A stretch of DNA of 64,000 nt from Campylobacterales bacterium (GTDB taxonomy: Bacteria; Campylobacterota; Campylobacteria; Campylobacterales; QNZT01), in NCBI GenBank assembly GCA_027023305.1, contig JALVVR010000047.1:1-64000 (forward strand), in the 5' to 3' direction. The notes beneath the pieces were generated by a model. It saw only the letters and a program-made list of their open reading frames with translations. It searched no databases and was not told the origin of the DNA. Numbering within the stretch: the stretch's first letter is position 1; every line of letters begins with the position of its first letter. A program made the translations under genes and the position numbers. Below are positions 44,552 to 53,366 of this stretch, piece by piece.

Positions 44552-46099
44552 ATGAAAAAAAAAGTACTTGAAACAGCATATCTTTTAGCTTCGGATAAAA
44601 AGTATGCCAAAATCAAGGGTTTTTTTTATGATATTTTAGAGAGTCATAAATCTTCGGTTAGAAAATATTTTGACTTTTTTATGATATTTTTAGTTATAAC
44701 TACAGTTTTTATACTGATATATGAAACTAAAAATGAACTTCCTAGTTGGGTAAAAGATTTTGAAATATTTGCTCTTACTATCTTTATATGGGAGTGGATT
44801 GCTAGACTTTGGGTGATAAGTGATATTCATTTAGATATTATTGAAAATTATGAAGATAATGAACTAGAACAAGCTAATTATACGATTTGGCAGTTAGTAA
44901 AACCTGCTATTGTAAAAAAGATAAAATTCATCTTTTCTCCACTATCTATTATAGATCTTTTAGCAATACTTCCATCATACAGACCTCTTAGAGTTTTGAG
45001 ATTTTTACTTATATTTAGGCTTTTGAAAGTTTTTCGTTATACAGAGGATATAAATTATCTTTTTAGAGTTTTTGTAGAGAAAAAATATGAGTTTTTTACT
45101 CTGTTTTTTATCTTTATCTTTTTGATATTTTTTGCTGGAACTACTATTTATGTTTTTGAAGGTACAGGTGTAAATGGAGGAGTAAATAACTTTTTTGAAG
45201 CAATGTATTGGGCTGTGATTACTATAACTACTGTGGGTTATGGGGATATTACTCCTGTTACTCCTGAAGGAAAGTTTGTTACTGGATTTTTAGTTATAGC
45301 TGGGCTTATACTTATCTCTTTTATGACATCTATCGTTACAACTAGTATGGCTGACAGGATGGATTTTATAAAAAGTAATAATGTTTTTCAAAAAGTTGGA
45401 AAGCTTAAAAATTACATCCTTATATGTGGATATGGTAGGGTTGCTAAGATGTTAGCTATGGAGCTTGGACTTGGTCGTGAAAATATAGTTATAATTGATA
45501 GTGATGAAGGAGCTGTTGATATGGCTTTGAGTAAGGGTTATTATGCTTTGAGGGCAGATGCAACTGATATAGAATTTTTAGAGAAGTTAGAAGTTGGCAA
45601 AAAGGCTACAAAAGTTGTTACTCTTGTAAGTAATGATGCTATAAATCTCTCTATTATCCTCTCTGTAAAATCTTTAAATAACAATATTGAGATTTATTCT
45701 CGTGCAGTTGATGAAACTACAAAAGATAAACTTATAATCGCAGGAGCAGATGAAGTTATATTTCCTTATGAGAGTGCAGCTATGATGGCTTGTAAGTATA
45801 TCAACAAACCAGTGGCTATCGATGCTATAAGTCGAGTTGTAAAAGAGTATGAAGAGCCTATCATGGATGAGATAGAGATATATGAGGATTTTGGAATAGT
45901 TGGAAATACTCTAGGTAAGATTGGTCTTTTGAAAAACTCTTTGAAACTTATAGGTGTTGTTAGTGGTGGAGATAAAGAGAAGTTTATATTTAATCCAAAA
46001 AAAGATGAGTTTATTATAAAAAGTGGTGATATTTTGATGGTGCTTGGAAAGAGTGATAATATATATAGATTTAAATTAGATTTACAAAAAAGGAGCTAG
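44552..46099 (+). CDS. Voltage-gated-like potassium channel with C-terminal RCK (TrkA) domain
   Basis: A 515 aa membrane protein. Helices S1-S6 span about 40-265. The S4-like segment RPLRVLRFLLIFRLLKVFR (144-162) has Arg at about every third position. The pore loop holds the K+ filter TTVGYGD (226-232). Behind it is an RCK_N domain with Rossmann motif ICGYGRVAKML (about 289-300) and an RCK_C domain (about 430-515). It would be gated by voltage and/or a nucleotide or ion ligand. It is followed by a second, free RCK protein and gpsA with minimal gaps. Confidence 0.88.
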   Translation: MKKKVLETAYLLASDKKYAKIKGFFYDILESHKSSVRKYFDFFMIFLVITTVFILIYETKNELPSWVKDFEIFALTIFIWEWIARLWVISDIHLDIIENYEDNELEQANYTIWQLVKPAIVKKIKFIFSPLSIIDLLAILPSYRPLRVLRFLLIFRLLKVFRYTEDINYLFRVFVEKKYEFFTLFFIFIFLIFFAGTTIYVFEGTGVNGGVNNFFEAMYWAVITITTVGYGDITPVTPEGKFVTGFLVIAGLILISFMTSIVTTSMADRMDFIKSNNVFQKVGKLKNYILICGYGRVAKMLAMELGLGRENIVIIDSDEGAVDMALSKGYYALRADATDIEFLEKLEVGKKATKVVTLVSNDAINLSIILSVKSLNNNIEIYSRAVDETTKDKLIIAGADEVIFPYESAAMMACKYINKPVAIDAISRVVKEYEEPIMDEIEIYEDFGIVGNTLGKIGLLKNSLKLIGVVSGGDKEKFIFNPKKDEFIIKSGDILMVLGKSDNIYRFKLDLQKRS

Positions 46100-46100
46100 T

Positions 46101-46787
46101 ATTAAAAGGGTTCTTGTATTTGGTTACTCAAAGGTTGCTAAAGAGATTGTTGATTTTTTAGAAGAAGAGAGTGATTTAGAGTTTGTTATGTCAAGTTCAA
46201 GTCAAAATGGTATAGAAGCAGCCAAAAAAAATAATCATAAAGTTTTTTATATGGATTATAACAAAGATAGTGAACTTGAAAAGTTTGGAATAGGAGAAAA
46301 TGTAAATACTCTTTTTTGTCTTAGCAATGACTTTAACAAAAATCTTTTTTTAACTTTGAGTGCTAGAAATATAGATAAAAAGTTAAATATTATTTCACTA
46401 GTTTCAAGTGAACATGAAAATAAAAAGATGATGTTGGCAGGAGCTACAAAGACTATAGATCCTTACTCAATAGGAGCAAATCAGTTTTTTACTATGATGA
46501 AGAAAAAGAAAGTTCATGATGTAATAGCTGATATACTTTATGAAAAGTCAAAAATCTCTTTAGAAGAGTTAGTTATAACTAAAAAAAGTAAATTTTTAGA
46601 TGAACAGTTTAGTAGTGCTAACTTTGAAAAAGATTTCAATCTTTTGATACTTGGACTTTATGATAATAAAAGAGATAAATTTAAGTACAACATTCAAAGG
46701 ATATCAAGAAAGATGAAGGAGGATGATATCTTGGTTGTTTTAGGAAATAAGTCAGAGATAAAAAGATTTAAAAAGGAAGTGTTATGA
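46101..46787 (+). CDS. Free TrkA/RCK-domain protein, probable ATT start
   Basis: A two-domain RCK_N/RCK_C protein of 228 aa. From ATT 46101 it reads IKRVLVFGYSKVAKEIVDFLEEES, where VFGYSKVAKEI is the nucleotide-binding loop that aligns with CGYGRVAKML of the upstream channel. No ATG, GTG or TTG occurs in this frame before ATG 46188, and starting there would delete the loop. AAAAAAGGAG ends five bases before the ATT, so initiation at ATT is well supported. It probably assembles with the RCK ring of the adjacent channel. It overlaps gpsA by 4 bp. Confidence 0.78.
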   Translation: MKRVLVFGYSKVAKEIVDFLEEESDLEFVMSSSSQNGIEAAKKNNHKVFYMDYNKDSELEKFGIGENVNTLFCLSNDFNKNLFLTLSARNIDKKLNIISLVSSEHENKKMMLAGATKTIDPYSIGANQFFTMMKKKKVHDVIADILYEKSKISLEELVITKKSKFLDEQFSSANFEKDFNLLILGLYDNKRDKFKYNIQRISRKMKEDDILVVLGNKSEIKRFKKEVL

Positions 46788-47668
46788 GTATATCAGTAGT
46801 TGGTGGAGGAAAGTGGGGAGAAGCTCTGCACTTGGCTTTTTTGCAAAAAGGAGAGTCGTACATAGGCTCACGAAATAAAAAAGATATAGTCAACTTTAGA
46901 GATTTTAAAGAACTTCTTAAAAGTGAATATATAGTCTTGGCTTTGTCAGCTCAACATATCAGAGAGTTTTTAAAAGAGCACTTTGAGTTTAAAAATCAAA
47001 AGATACTGGTTGCTTCAAAAGGTATAGAGGCAAATAGTGGAAAGTTTTTAAATGAAGTTTTAGAGGAATTCTTACCAAAAGAAAATCTTGCCTATATCTC
47101 TGGTCCATCATTTGCAGCAGAGGTTAAAAAGAAGCTTCCAACAGCTTTAGTTATAAACTCAAAAAACCAAGAGTTAGCAAAAAAATTTAGCTCATTTTTT
47201 CCATCCTTTATAAAGACTTATCAAAGTACAGATGTGGTAGGAGCAGAAATAACAGGGGCTTATAAAAATGTTATAGCGATAGCTGGTGGGATATGTGATG
47301 GTTTGGAGCTTGGGAACAATGCAAGAGCATCTTTGATTTCAAGAGGACTTGTTGAGATGGATAGATTTGGAGAGTTTTTTGGTGCTAAAAAAGATACATT
47401 TTTAGGACTTAGTGGAGCTGGAGATCTGTTTTTAACGGCTTCTAGTAAGCTATCAAGAAACTATAGAGTAGGTGAGGGATTAGCAAAAGGAAAAAGTTTA
47501 GATCAGATTTTAGATGAACTTGGAGAAGTTGCTGAGGGTGTTTTCACTTCACAAGCAATACGGAAGATAAGTAGTGAAAAAAATATATACACTCCGATAG
47601 CCAATGAGGTAAACAAGATACTAAATGGTAAAGATCCCAAAGATAGTCTTAGGGATCTTTTGGATTAA
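46784..47668 (+). CDS. gpsA: Glycerol-3-phosphate dehydrogenase [NAD(P)+]
   Basis: A 294 aa enzyme reducing dihydroxyacetone phosphate for phospholipid synthesis. The Rossmann loop is GGGKWGEALHLAF (at 6-18). Catalytic Lys is in GAYKNVIAIAGGICDGLELGNNARASLISRGL, and LSGAGDLFLTASSKLSRNYRVG is the C-terminal signature. Shorter than the E. coli enzyme (339 aa), as in Campylobacter. A 9-bp stem (47630-47638/47652-47660) lies inside the last codons. It overlaps the RCK gene. Confidence 0.93.
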   Translation: MSISVVGGGKWGEALHLAFLQKGESYIGSRNKKDIVNFRDFKELLKSEYIVLALSAQHIREFLKEHFEFKNQKILVASKGIEANSGKFLNEVLEEFLPKENLAYISGPSFAAEVKKKLPTALVINSKNQELAKKFSSFFPSFIKTYQSTDVVGAEITGAYKNVIAIAGGICDGLELGNNARASLISRGLVEMDRFGEFFGAKKDTFLGLSGAGDLFLTASSKLSRNYRVGEGLAKGKSLDQILDELGEVAEGVFTSQAIRKISSEKNIYTPIANEVNKILNGKDPKDSLRDLLD

Positions 47669-47769
47669 TGTCTCTGTTGGGGGTATAAAAAATATTACTA
47701 AGTAATAAAAAAAATAATTAATGTTTTATATTAATAATATATTAAGCTAAAATAGAAAATATCTTATAT

Positions 47770-47787
47770 TTGGTATGCTTTGTGCTA
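47770..47787 (+). promoter_or_regulatory. Sigma54-type promoter for flgH
   Basis: TTGGTATGCTTTGTGCTA: the GG and GC dinucleotides are separated by exactly ten bases, as required at -24/-12. The predicted start is about 25 bp before the flgH ATG. Rod, hook and ring genes are RpoN-dependent in Campylobacter, in keeping with this site. Confidence 0.6.
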
Positions 47788-47825
47788 TAAATAATTAAAT
47801 ATATTTAATTTTTAAGGATTTTGTC

Positions 47826-48509
47826 ATGATAAAAGCTTTTTTTTCATTTTTACTTTTGGTAACTTTTTTTGGATGTACAACATCAGTTGATCCTAGGATT
47901 TCTATGAAACCACCAGTTTATGTTAAAGATACACAAATAAATAAGCAATCTAAAAAAATACAAAAACATGAAGGAAGTCTTTTTGGAAGAGGTACAAATC
48001 CTCTTTTTGCTGATAAAAAAGCTATGAAAGAAAATGATATAGTAACAGTTGTGATAGATGAAAAAACAATCCAACTATCTCAAGGAAATAAAAAGTTATC
48101 AACCTCAACAGCTTATAAAATGGGTGGAGGTGTTTTTACAGGAAAGGCAAGTGCTTTAAATAAGTTAGCAAACATAGGCTTTTCTACAAACTCTAACAAT
48201 AACTTTTCAGGAAGTGGAACAAATAGTAGAAATGAAAAATTTAACACAACTATCAGTGCAAGGATAGTTAAAGTTTTAAACAATGGTAACTACTTTATAT
48301 CAGGAAGTAGAGAGCTTTTGATAAACGGAGAGAAGCAGATTATAAGAATAACTGGAGTTATAAGACCTTATGATATAGATCAGTTTAACACTATAAACTC
48401 AAAGTATATAGCAGATGCAAAGATTTTGTATGAAACTCAAGGTGATATAGATAGAAATACAAATGAAGGATGGGGAACTAAGATAATCAAGAGTGTTTCA
48501 CCATTTTAG
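47826..48509 (+). CDS. flgH: Flagellar L-ring protein FlgH
   Basis: A 227 aa outer-membrane lipoprotein forming the L ring. Signal peptide with lipobox VTFFGC (C17). Conserved stretches: GSLFGRGTNPLFADKKAMKENDIVTVVIDE (about 50-79), ARIVKVLNNGNYFISGSRELLINGEKQIIRITGVIRPYDI (about 141-180), then YIADAKILYETQGDI. It stands alone here, with no flgI or flgG beside it, as is common in dispersed Campylobacterota flagellar genes. Confidence 0.95.
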   Translation: MIKAFFSFLLLVTFFGCTTSVDPRISMKPPVYVKDTQINKQSKKIQKHEGSLFGRGTNPLFADKKAMKENDIVTVVIDEKTIQLSQGNKKLSTSTAYKMGGGVFTGKASALNKLANIGFSTNSNNNFSGSGTNSRNEKFNTTISARIVKVLNNGNYFISGSRELLINGEKQIIRITGVIRPYDIDQFNTINSKYIADAKILYETQGDIDRNTNEGWGTKIIKSVSPF

Positions 48510-48570
48510 AGGATTATTAAAAATTTTTTAGATAGGATTTTATGGTATATTTATAAAGTAAAGGATTATT

Positions 48571-49203
48571 TTGAAAATACTGCTTCTTGAAGATGACTTG
48601 ACACTCAGTGAAAGTTTGAAAGAGTATTTATCTTTAGAAAATTTTAGTGTAGATGTTGTAGCAAATGCTGAGGAAGCTTATGATAAAACTTTTAATAACT
48701 CTTATGACTTCTATTTATTTGATATAAATCTTCCTGATGAGAGTGGTTTTGAAGTTTTAAAAAACTTAAAAGAGAGTGGAGATGAAACTCCAACATTTTA
48801 TTTAACAGCATTGGTTGATATTGATTCTATAGCCAGAGGATTTAGTATAGGGGTGGATGACTATATAAAAAAACCTTTTGACCCTGAAGAGTTGGTGATA
48901 AGAATAAAATCTAAACTACAAAAAAATTATAAACAGATAACATATAAAGATATCATTTATAATCCAAATACAAAAGAGCTTTTAAAAGGTAATGAAAATA
49001 TATACCTTGGAGATGTAGGGCTAAATATCTTTGATATGCTTATAAAAAATAAGAATAGGATAGTTTCTCAATATGATTTACTAGATCTTTTGGAAAATCA
49101 AAACTTAAATGCACTTAGAGTTAATATAAATAAACTCAAAAATAGGTTAGATTTAGATATAAAAAACATAAGATCTCAAGGATATATTCTTGAAGAGATA
49201 TGA
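48571..49203 (+). CDS. OmpR-type response regulator of the 48.5-53.4 kb module
   Basis: A 210 aa regulator starting at TTG after AAAGGATT. Receiver: E7/D8/D9, phospho-acceptor D51 in FDINLPDESG, and Lys in DDYIKKPFDP. The effector domain (about 125-210) is a compact winged helix with the terminal RSQGYILEE instead of the usual RGYGY. It overlaps the kinase gene by 14 bp. The likely target is the direct repeat upstream of the beta-propeller lipoprotein. Confidence 0.87.
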   Translation: MKILLLEDDLTLSESLKEYLSLENFSVDVVANAEEAYDKTFNNSYDFYLFDINLPDESGFEVLKNLKESGDETPTFYLTALVDIDSIARGFSIGVDDYIKKPFDPEELVIRIKSKLQKNYKQITYKDIIYNPNTKELLKGNENIYLGDVGLNIFDMLIKNKNRIVSQYDLLDLLENQNLNALRVNINKLKNRLDLDIKNIRSQGYILEEI

Positions 49204-50242
49204 AAAAGAATCATTTTCAAAAAGTTTTTTACTCTTTTTTATTTTACAGTTAATACTACTTTTTATCATAGCATTTCAAGATTATCATAAAAGTGTTCAC
49301 TCTTTAAGAGATAAGTTAAAAGAAAACATGAAAGTTTGTAGTTTTAGTTTGGATTGTAAAGAGTATGAAGTGGATTTTGTAGATAAAAATAGTACAAAAC
49401 TAACATATAATCTTCAAGAAAACAACTCTACACTATATACACTATATAAAGTCCCTAGTGTTGATGACTTTTACTTAAAGATATATATTTCAAAAGATAA
49501 TTATAATCACTTTGTCAAAGAGATAAAAGTCAAACTAGCAAAAACTTATGCTATTTATTTAGTTTTAATAATACTTCTTTCTTATCTTTTTTCTTTGTAT
49601 ACCTTGTCACCACTAAAAAAGGCTTTAAGGTTAAATGAGGAGTTTGTCAAAGATATACTTCATGATTTTAACACTCCTATCTCTTCAATAGTTATAAATC
49701 TAAAGATGTTACAAAGAGATAAAAGTAAAGAGAGTATTGTAAAGAGGATGCAAAACTCTATAGATAATATTCTTTCTTTGCAAGAAAATTTAAAGTATTT
49801 TTTAAAAGATAATAAACTCCAAAAAAGTGAAGTTGAGCTTGGTAAAATAGTTTTGCAAAGGGTAGAGTACTTTAAAAATATATATAAGAATTTAGAGTAT
49901 AAAACTACAATCGAGCAAATTAAAATAAACTCAAATCAAGAGGCTATCATTCGAATAATAGACAACTTACTTAGCAATGCTTCAAAATACAATAAACAAA
50001 ATGGATTTATTAAAGTAACTTTAAACAAAGATGAACTAATTATCGAAGATAGTGGAAAGGGGATTGAAAATGTAGATAAAATTTTTGATAGGTACTATAA
50101 AGAAAATGATATAGGTTTAGGTATTGGTATGCATATAGTCAAAAAATTTAGTGATGATCTTAATATAAGTATAGAATTAAAAAGTAAACTAAATATTGGT
50201 ACAGTTGTAAAGTTAGATTTTAGTAAGGTAATAGTAGAGTAA
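49190..50242 (+). CDS. Sensor histidine kinase with CX5C periplasmic motif
   Basis: A 350 aa kinase, starting at TTG inside the regulator's 3' end. TM1 (about 12-30), periplasmic loop (31-118), TM2 (119-137), no HAMP. The loop has two cysteines C50-x5-C56, which could sense redox state or metal. The H-box is DILHDFNTPISS with H158, an HDxNTP form instead of HELRTP. Catalytic motifs are NLLSNASKYNKQNG (N), IEDSGKGIENV (G1) and GLGIGMHIV (G2). Partner of the 48571 regulator. Confidence 0.87.
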   Translation: MKRYEKESFSKSFLLFFILQLILLFIIAFQDYHKSVHSLRDKLKENMKVCSFSLDCKEYEVDFVDKNSTKLTYNLQENNSTLYTLYKVPSVDDFYLKIYISKDNYNHFVKEIKVKLAKTYAIYLVLIILLSYLFSLYTLSPLKKALRLNEEFVKDILHDFNTPISSIVINLKMLQRDKSKESIVKRMQNSIDNILSLQENLKYFLKDNKLQKSEVELGKIVLQRVEYFKNIYKNLEYKTTIEQIKINSNQEAIIRIIDNLLSNASKYNKQNGFIKVTLNKDELIIEDSGKGIENVDKIFDRYYKENDIGLGIGMHIVKKFSDDLNISIELKSKLNIGTVVKLDFSKVIVE

Positions 50243-50287
50243 TGTTTCTAGTATATATTTGTAGTACATACATAAAAGAGGTGAAAA

Positions 50288-50671
50288 ATGTTTACTAAGA
50301 TGTTTATAATTTTTGTACTATTTACCAATATATATATAAATGCTTCTACTATTCAAGAGAATATTTTAAAACTTCAGAGTACTCCAAAGCAAGATAGATA
50401 TAAAATAATGAATATGATAAAGTTAAAATTATCCAAAATGAATGCTCAGCAAAGATTTCAATCTATACAAAAACTTTTTCAAGCTATGAAGCATAATAAG
50501 CATGATAATATTAATAATAAACCAATACATAATATACCAGTAGAACACCAAGATTTAAAAATAGATAAAAACAAAAATTTTCAAAATCATTTCATGAAAA
50601 AAGGTGATAAACACTTTCCAAAAGATCATAAAAAATCTGGTTCTATGGGGCATAGAAGAGGTCATAAGTAG
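50288..50671 (+). CDS. Small secreted His/Lys-rich protein
   Basis: A 127 aa exported protein with signal peptide MFTKMFIIFVLFTNIYINAS. The first mature half is helical, with LSKMNAQQRFQSIQKLF, vaguely like Spy/ZraP-type LTxxQ segments. The second half is rich in His and Lys (KHNKHDN, HNIPVEHQ, KGDKHFPKDHKK, GHRRGHK), with 11 His between about 70 and the end. This composition suggests metal binding in the periplasm. I do not recognise a family. It follows the kinase by 45 bp, and its stop abuts the next ATG. Confidence 0.6.
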   Translation: MFTKMFIIFVLFTNIYINASTIQENILKLQSTPKQDRYKIMNMIKLKLSKMNAQQRFQSIQKLFQAMKHNKHDNINNKPIHNIPVEHQDLKIDKNKNFQNHFMKKGDKHFPKDHKKSGSMGHRRGHK

Positions 50672-51439
50672 ATGGTAAAAATAGTTTTTTCTATTTTATT
50701 TTGTGTAGCATTTTTAAAGGCAGATTTTATAGATGATGATATGGATGGAGTGTCAAATAAACTAGATCAATGCCCAAATACACCTTTTATGGCTCTTGTA
50801 GATAAAAATGGATGTGTAACAAAAAAGATTGATTTTGAAAAAGATAAGAGTTTAGATATATCTATTGGCTATTATCATGCAAAGATAGATGATACTTATT
50901 CTCAAAATTCAAAATCTATAAATTTGATATATAGCTATGATAAATATACTTTTATTCTAAATAGTTCAAGATATGATATAAACCAAGTTGGTAGTGGTCA
51001 AGATGATACAACAATAGGGGCTTTTTATACATTTGATAACTCTATTTACTCTCAAATTGGAATGGGTGTATATCTGCCAACCTCAGATACAGTTGATAAT
51101 AAAACTGACTACTTTATAAGAGCAAAATTTTTATATAGCAAAGAGCAGTTTGATACAACTTTTAGTTATACAAGAACTTTCATGAAAGATATAGGTACAG
51201 TTGATGCAAATTCTTATATTGTATCATTTGGATATAGCTTTTCGAATAAATTTTACTCATCATTGTCTTACAATAGTAGCGATTCTATCTATACAGATAG
51301 TGGAAGGTTAAACTATTTATCTTTATACTTAGAATACTATCTTACAGATGATATATATATTTCAACAACTTACAGTGATGGTCAAAGCAGTGATGCTAGT
51401 GATTATTCATACTCTTTTGATATAGGATATAAGTTTTAA
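50672..51439 (+). CDS. Outer-membrane beta-barrel protein with thrombospondin-3-like calcium motif
   Basis: A 255 aa exported protein with a signal peptide of about 17 residues. One thrombospondin type 3-like repeat, DDDMDGVSNKLDQCPNTP with NGC following, lies at about 20-50. Amphipathic strands follow to the C-terminus, ending SYSFDIGYKF with terminal Phe, as expected for an outer-membrane barrel of about ten strands. Ligand unknown. The start codon immediately follows the stop of the His-rich gene, so the two are translated together. Confidence 0.65.
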   Translation: MVKIVFSILFCVAFLKADFIDDDMDGVSNKLDQCPNTPFMALVDKNGCVTKKIDFEKDKSLDISIGYYHAKIDDTYSQNSKSINLIYSYDKYTFILNSSRYDINQVGSGQDDTTIGAFYTFDNSIYSQIGMGVYLPTSDTVDNKTDYFIRAKFLYSKEQFDTTFSYTRTFMKDIGTVDANSYIVSFGYSFSNKFYSSLSYNSSDSIYTDSGRLNYLSLYLEYYLTDDIYISTTYSDGQSSDASDYSYSFDIGYKF

Positions 51440-51460
51440 TCCAATCATAACTTACAAAGT

Positions 51461-51491
51461 TAATACTTAGGTAATACTTATATTTTATAAT
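51461..51491 (+). promoter_or_regulatory. Promoter with 9-bp direct repeat (OmpR-type operator) before the beta-propeller lipoprotein
   Basis: TAATACTTAGGTAATACTTA: two identical 9-mers at 51461-51469 and 51472-51480, 11 bp apart, about one helical turn. They end six bases before TATAAT (51486-51491), so they occupy the -35 region. This is the classic layout for activation by an OmpR/PhoB-type regulator, and one is encoded at 48571. The lipoprotein ATG is at 51523. Confidence 0.65.
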
Positions 51492-51522
51492 TAAAATCTA
51501 AATTTAATTAATGGAGTAATTT

Positions 51523-53358
51523 ATGAAAAAATATATAAAATATGGTGCTATCTCTTTCATAGCTTCAACTATATTAGCTGGTTGTGGTGGTGGTAGTACA
51601 GGTGTAAATAGTAATACAATAGGAACAGCAAGTTATCTTGATTCAGAAGTTGAAGGTGTAAGTTATAAGTGTGGATCAGTTGAGGGAGTAACTGATGAAA
51701 ATGGTACTTTTAAATTTGAGAGTGGAAAAGAGTGTAACTTCTATATAGGAGATATAGCTTTAAGAAAGATAGATGCATCTTTGTTGGCTGATGGTAAAGA
51801 AATTATAGAGGATAATGCAACTATAGCCGCATTTTTACAAACTATAGATGTTGATGGAAATGCTACAAACGGTATAGATATAGATAAAGATGTAGTTGAT
51901 ACTTTAAAAACAGAGGGAATAGCACATGTTCCAGAAAATGAGACTCAGTTAACAGATGTATGGACTACTTTAAAACAAAAAAATAGTAAGTATAAAGGTA
52001 AATTAGTTGATAAAATCAAAGCGATGGAACATGTTGAAGAGACAAAAAGAAAACATATAAAAGATTATAATGGTACTCATGAAAATGAGAGTGTAATTGC
52101 TTGGTTTGGAGATAAAGAAAATAATCGTATAGATGTTGTTGATGTAAAAAATATGCAAGTTATAGATGAGATTTCAACAGGACATCAAAAAACCTATGCA
52201 GCTGAAGTTGTTAAAGTTCATGGAGAACATACTAAAACACCAAAAATGTATATAGATAATCGTGGTAGTGATGCTATAGATGTACTTGACCCATCTACAA
52301 AAGAGATTGTTAAAACTATAGATTTACCATTTCATCCTAGAAGTATCGCAGTAAATGAAGATACTGGATTAGTTGCAGTATCTGGTGTTGATAAACCAAT
52401 GACAGCTATAATTGATTCAAAAACTGATACACTTATAGCCAGTGTAGGGGATAATAATGTAACTTATCCTGTAACAAGTGGACATAGTTATGTTTCAAGT
52501 GGAACTCTTGCTTGTGGGCATCCAGAATGGTTAGATGAGAGCCATTTTGTACTATTAGATAGACAAAATAAGCAGATAAAAACTTATAAAATATATAAAG
52601 ATACAGATGGAAATTGGCAAACTTCTTTGTTAAATGTAGTTAATACACCTTCTCCTATTCATAACTTGATTCCACCAAAAATTCACGGAGAAGTAGGTCA
52701 TAAGATAACAGAGCATAATGAAGGAGAGCATAAAGGCAGAAGAAAACATATGGGTAAAGATAGATACTCAACTGTTTTTTATGCAACTGCAGAGGGTGCG
52801 ACTGATGTATATCCTTCAGTGTTAAAGCTTGAGTTTGATGAAAATAGTGGACTTAAAATAGTAGATAATTTAGAAATCAAAAAAGATGGTTTATCTGCTA
52901 ATGTTATGGGAGTGCATCACTTAAATTTTATGAAAGATAAAAAACATATATATGTAGGTTCTGATGAAGGTAATCTTTTTATCGTAGATTATTCACAAAC
53001 ACCTATGAAAATAGAAAAAATTATACCAGCTGGAAAAGGGGCAGGTCATACAGCAGAGTTTAAACATGGAAATATAGCAGTTGTTATAAATCATAAAGAT
53101 AGATTTATAACACTAATGAATACATCAACAAATACAAAAATAGCAGATATAAATGTAAGTGAAGTTGATAATTCATTGATAGGAAATGTTCAAACTCAAG
53201 CACATCCACAATATTATTTTAGTCCAGATGGAAAATATTTCTATCTATTTCTTACTGAAGAGGGAGAGCTTGTAAAAGTTTCTTTAGAAGATAAAGAGGT
53301 TGTAGAGAGATTAAATATAGGTGGAAAGATAGCTATGGGTTCATTTGTAGGAGAGTAA
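51523..53358 (+). CDS. Beta-propeller (YVTN/AztD-like) lipoprotein
   Basis: A 611 aa lipoprotein: signal peptide with lipobox LAGC (C21) followed by GGG. Residues about 30-190 form an N-terminal domain starting GTASYLDSEVEGVSYKCGS. Residues about 195-605 are a seven-bladed-type propeller with repeated unit phrases such as NRIDVVDVKNMQVIDEISTG, DAIDVLDPSTKEIVKTIDLPFHPRSIAV and LFIVDYSQTPMKIEKIIPAG. His clusters occur (HGEVGHKITEHNEGEHKGRRKH, MGVHHLNF, GAGHTAEFKHG). The nearest described analogue I can think of is the periplasmic zinc chaperone AztD, also a His-rich propeller; this is inference. Transcription ends at the hairpin at 53367. Confidence 0.7.
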   Translation: MKKYIKYGAISFIASTILAGCGGGSTGVNSNTIGTASYLDSEVEGVSYKCGSVEGVTDENGTFKFESGKECNFYIGDIALRKIDASLLADGKEIIEDNATIAAFLQTIDVDGNATNGIDIDKDVVDTLKTEGIAHVPENETQLTDVWTTLKQKNSKYKGKLVDKIKAMEHVEETKRKHIKDYNGTHENESVIAWFGDKENNRIDVVDVKNMQVIDEISTGHQKTYAAEVVKVHGEHTKTPKMYIDNRGSDAIDVLDPSTKEIVKTIDLPFHPRSIAVNEDTGLVAVSGVDKPMTAIIDSKTDTLIASVGDNNVTYPVTSGHSYVSSGTLACGHPEWLDESHFVLLDRQNKQIKTYKIYKDTDGNWQTSLLNVVNTPSPIHNLIPPKIHGEVGHKITEHNEGEHKGRRKHMGKDRYSTVFYATAEGATDVYPSVLKLEFDENSGLKIVDNLEIKKDGLSANVMGVHHLNFMKDKKHIYVGSDEGNLFIVDYSQTPMKIEKIIPAGKGAGHTAEFKHGNIAVVINHKDRFITLMNTSTNTKIADINVSEVDNSLIGNVQTQAHPQYYFSPDGKYFYLFLTEEGELVKVSLEDKEVVERLNIGGKIAMGSFVGE

Positions 53359-53366
53359 TTTTCTTA

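Noticed and set aside
47630-47660. 9-bp stem near the gpsA stop as terminator
   Set aside because: It lies within coding sequence with a 13-base loop and no following U-tract; listed only as a remark under gpsA.
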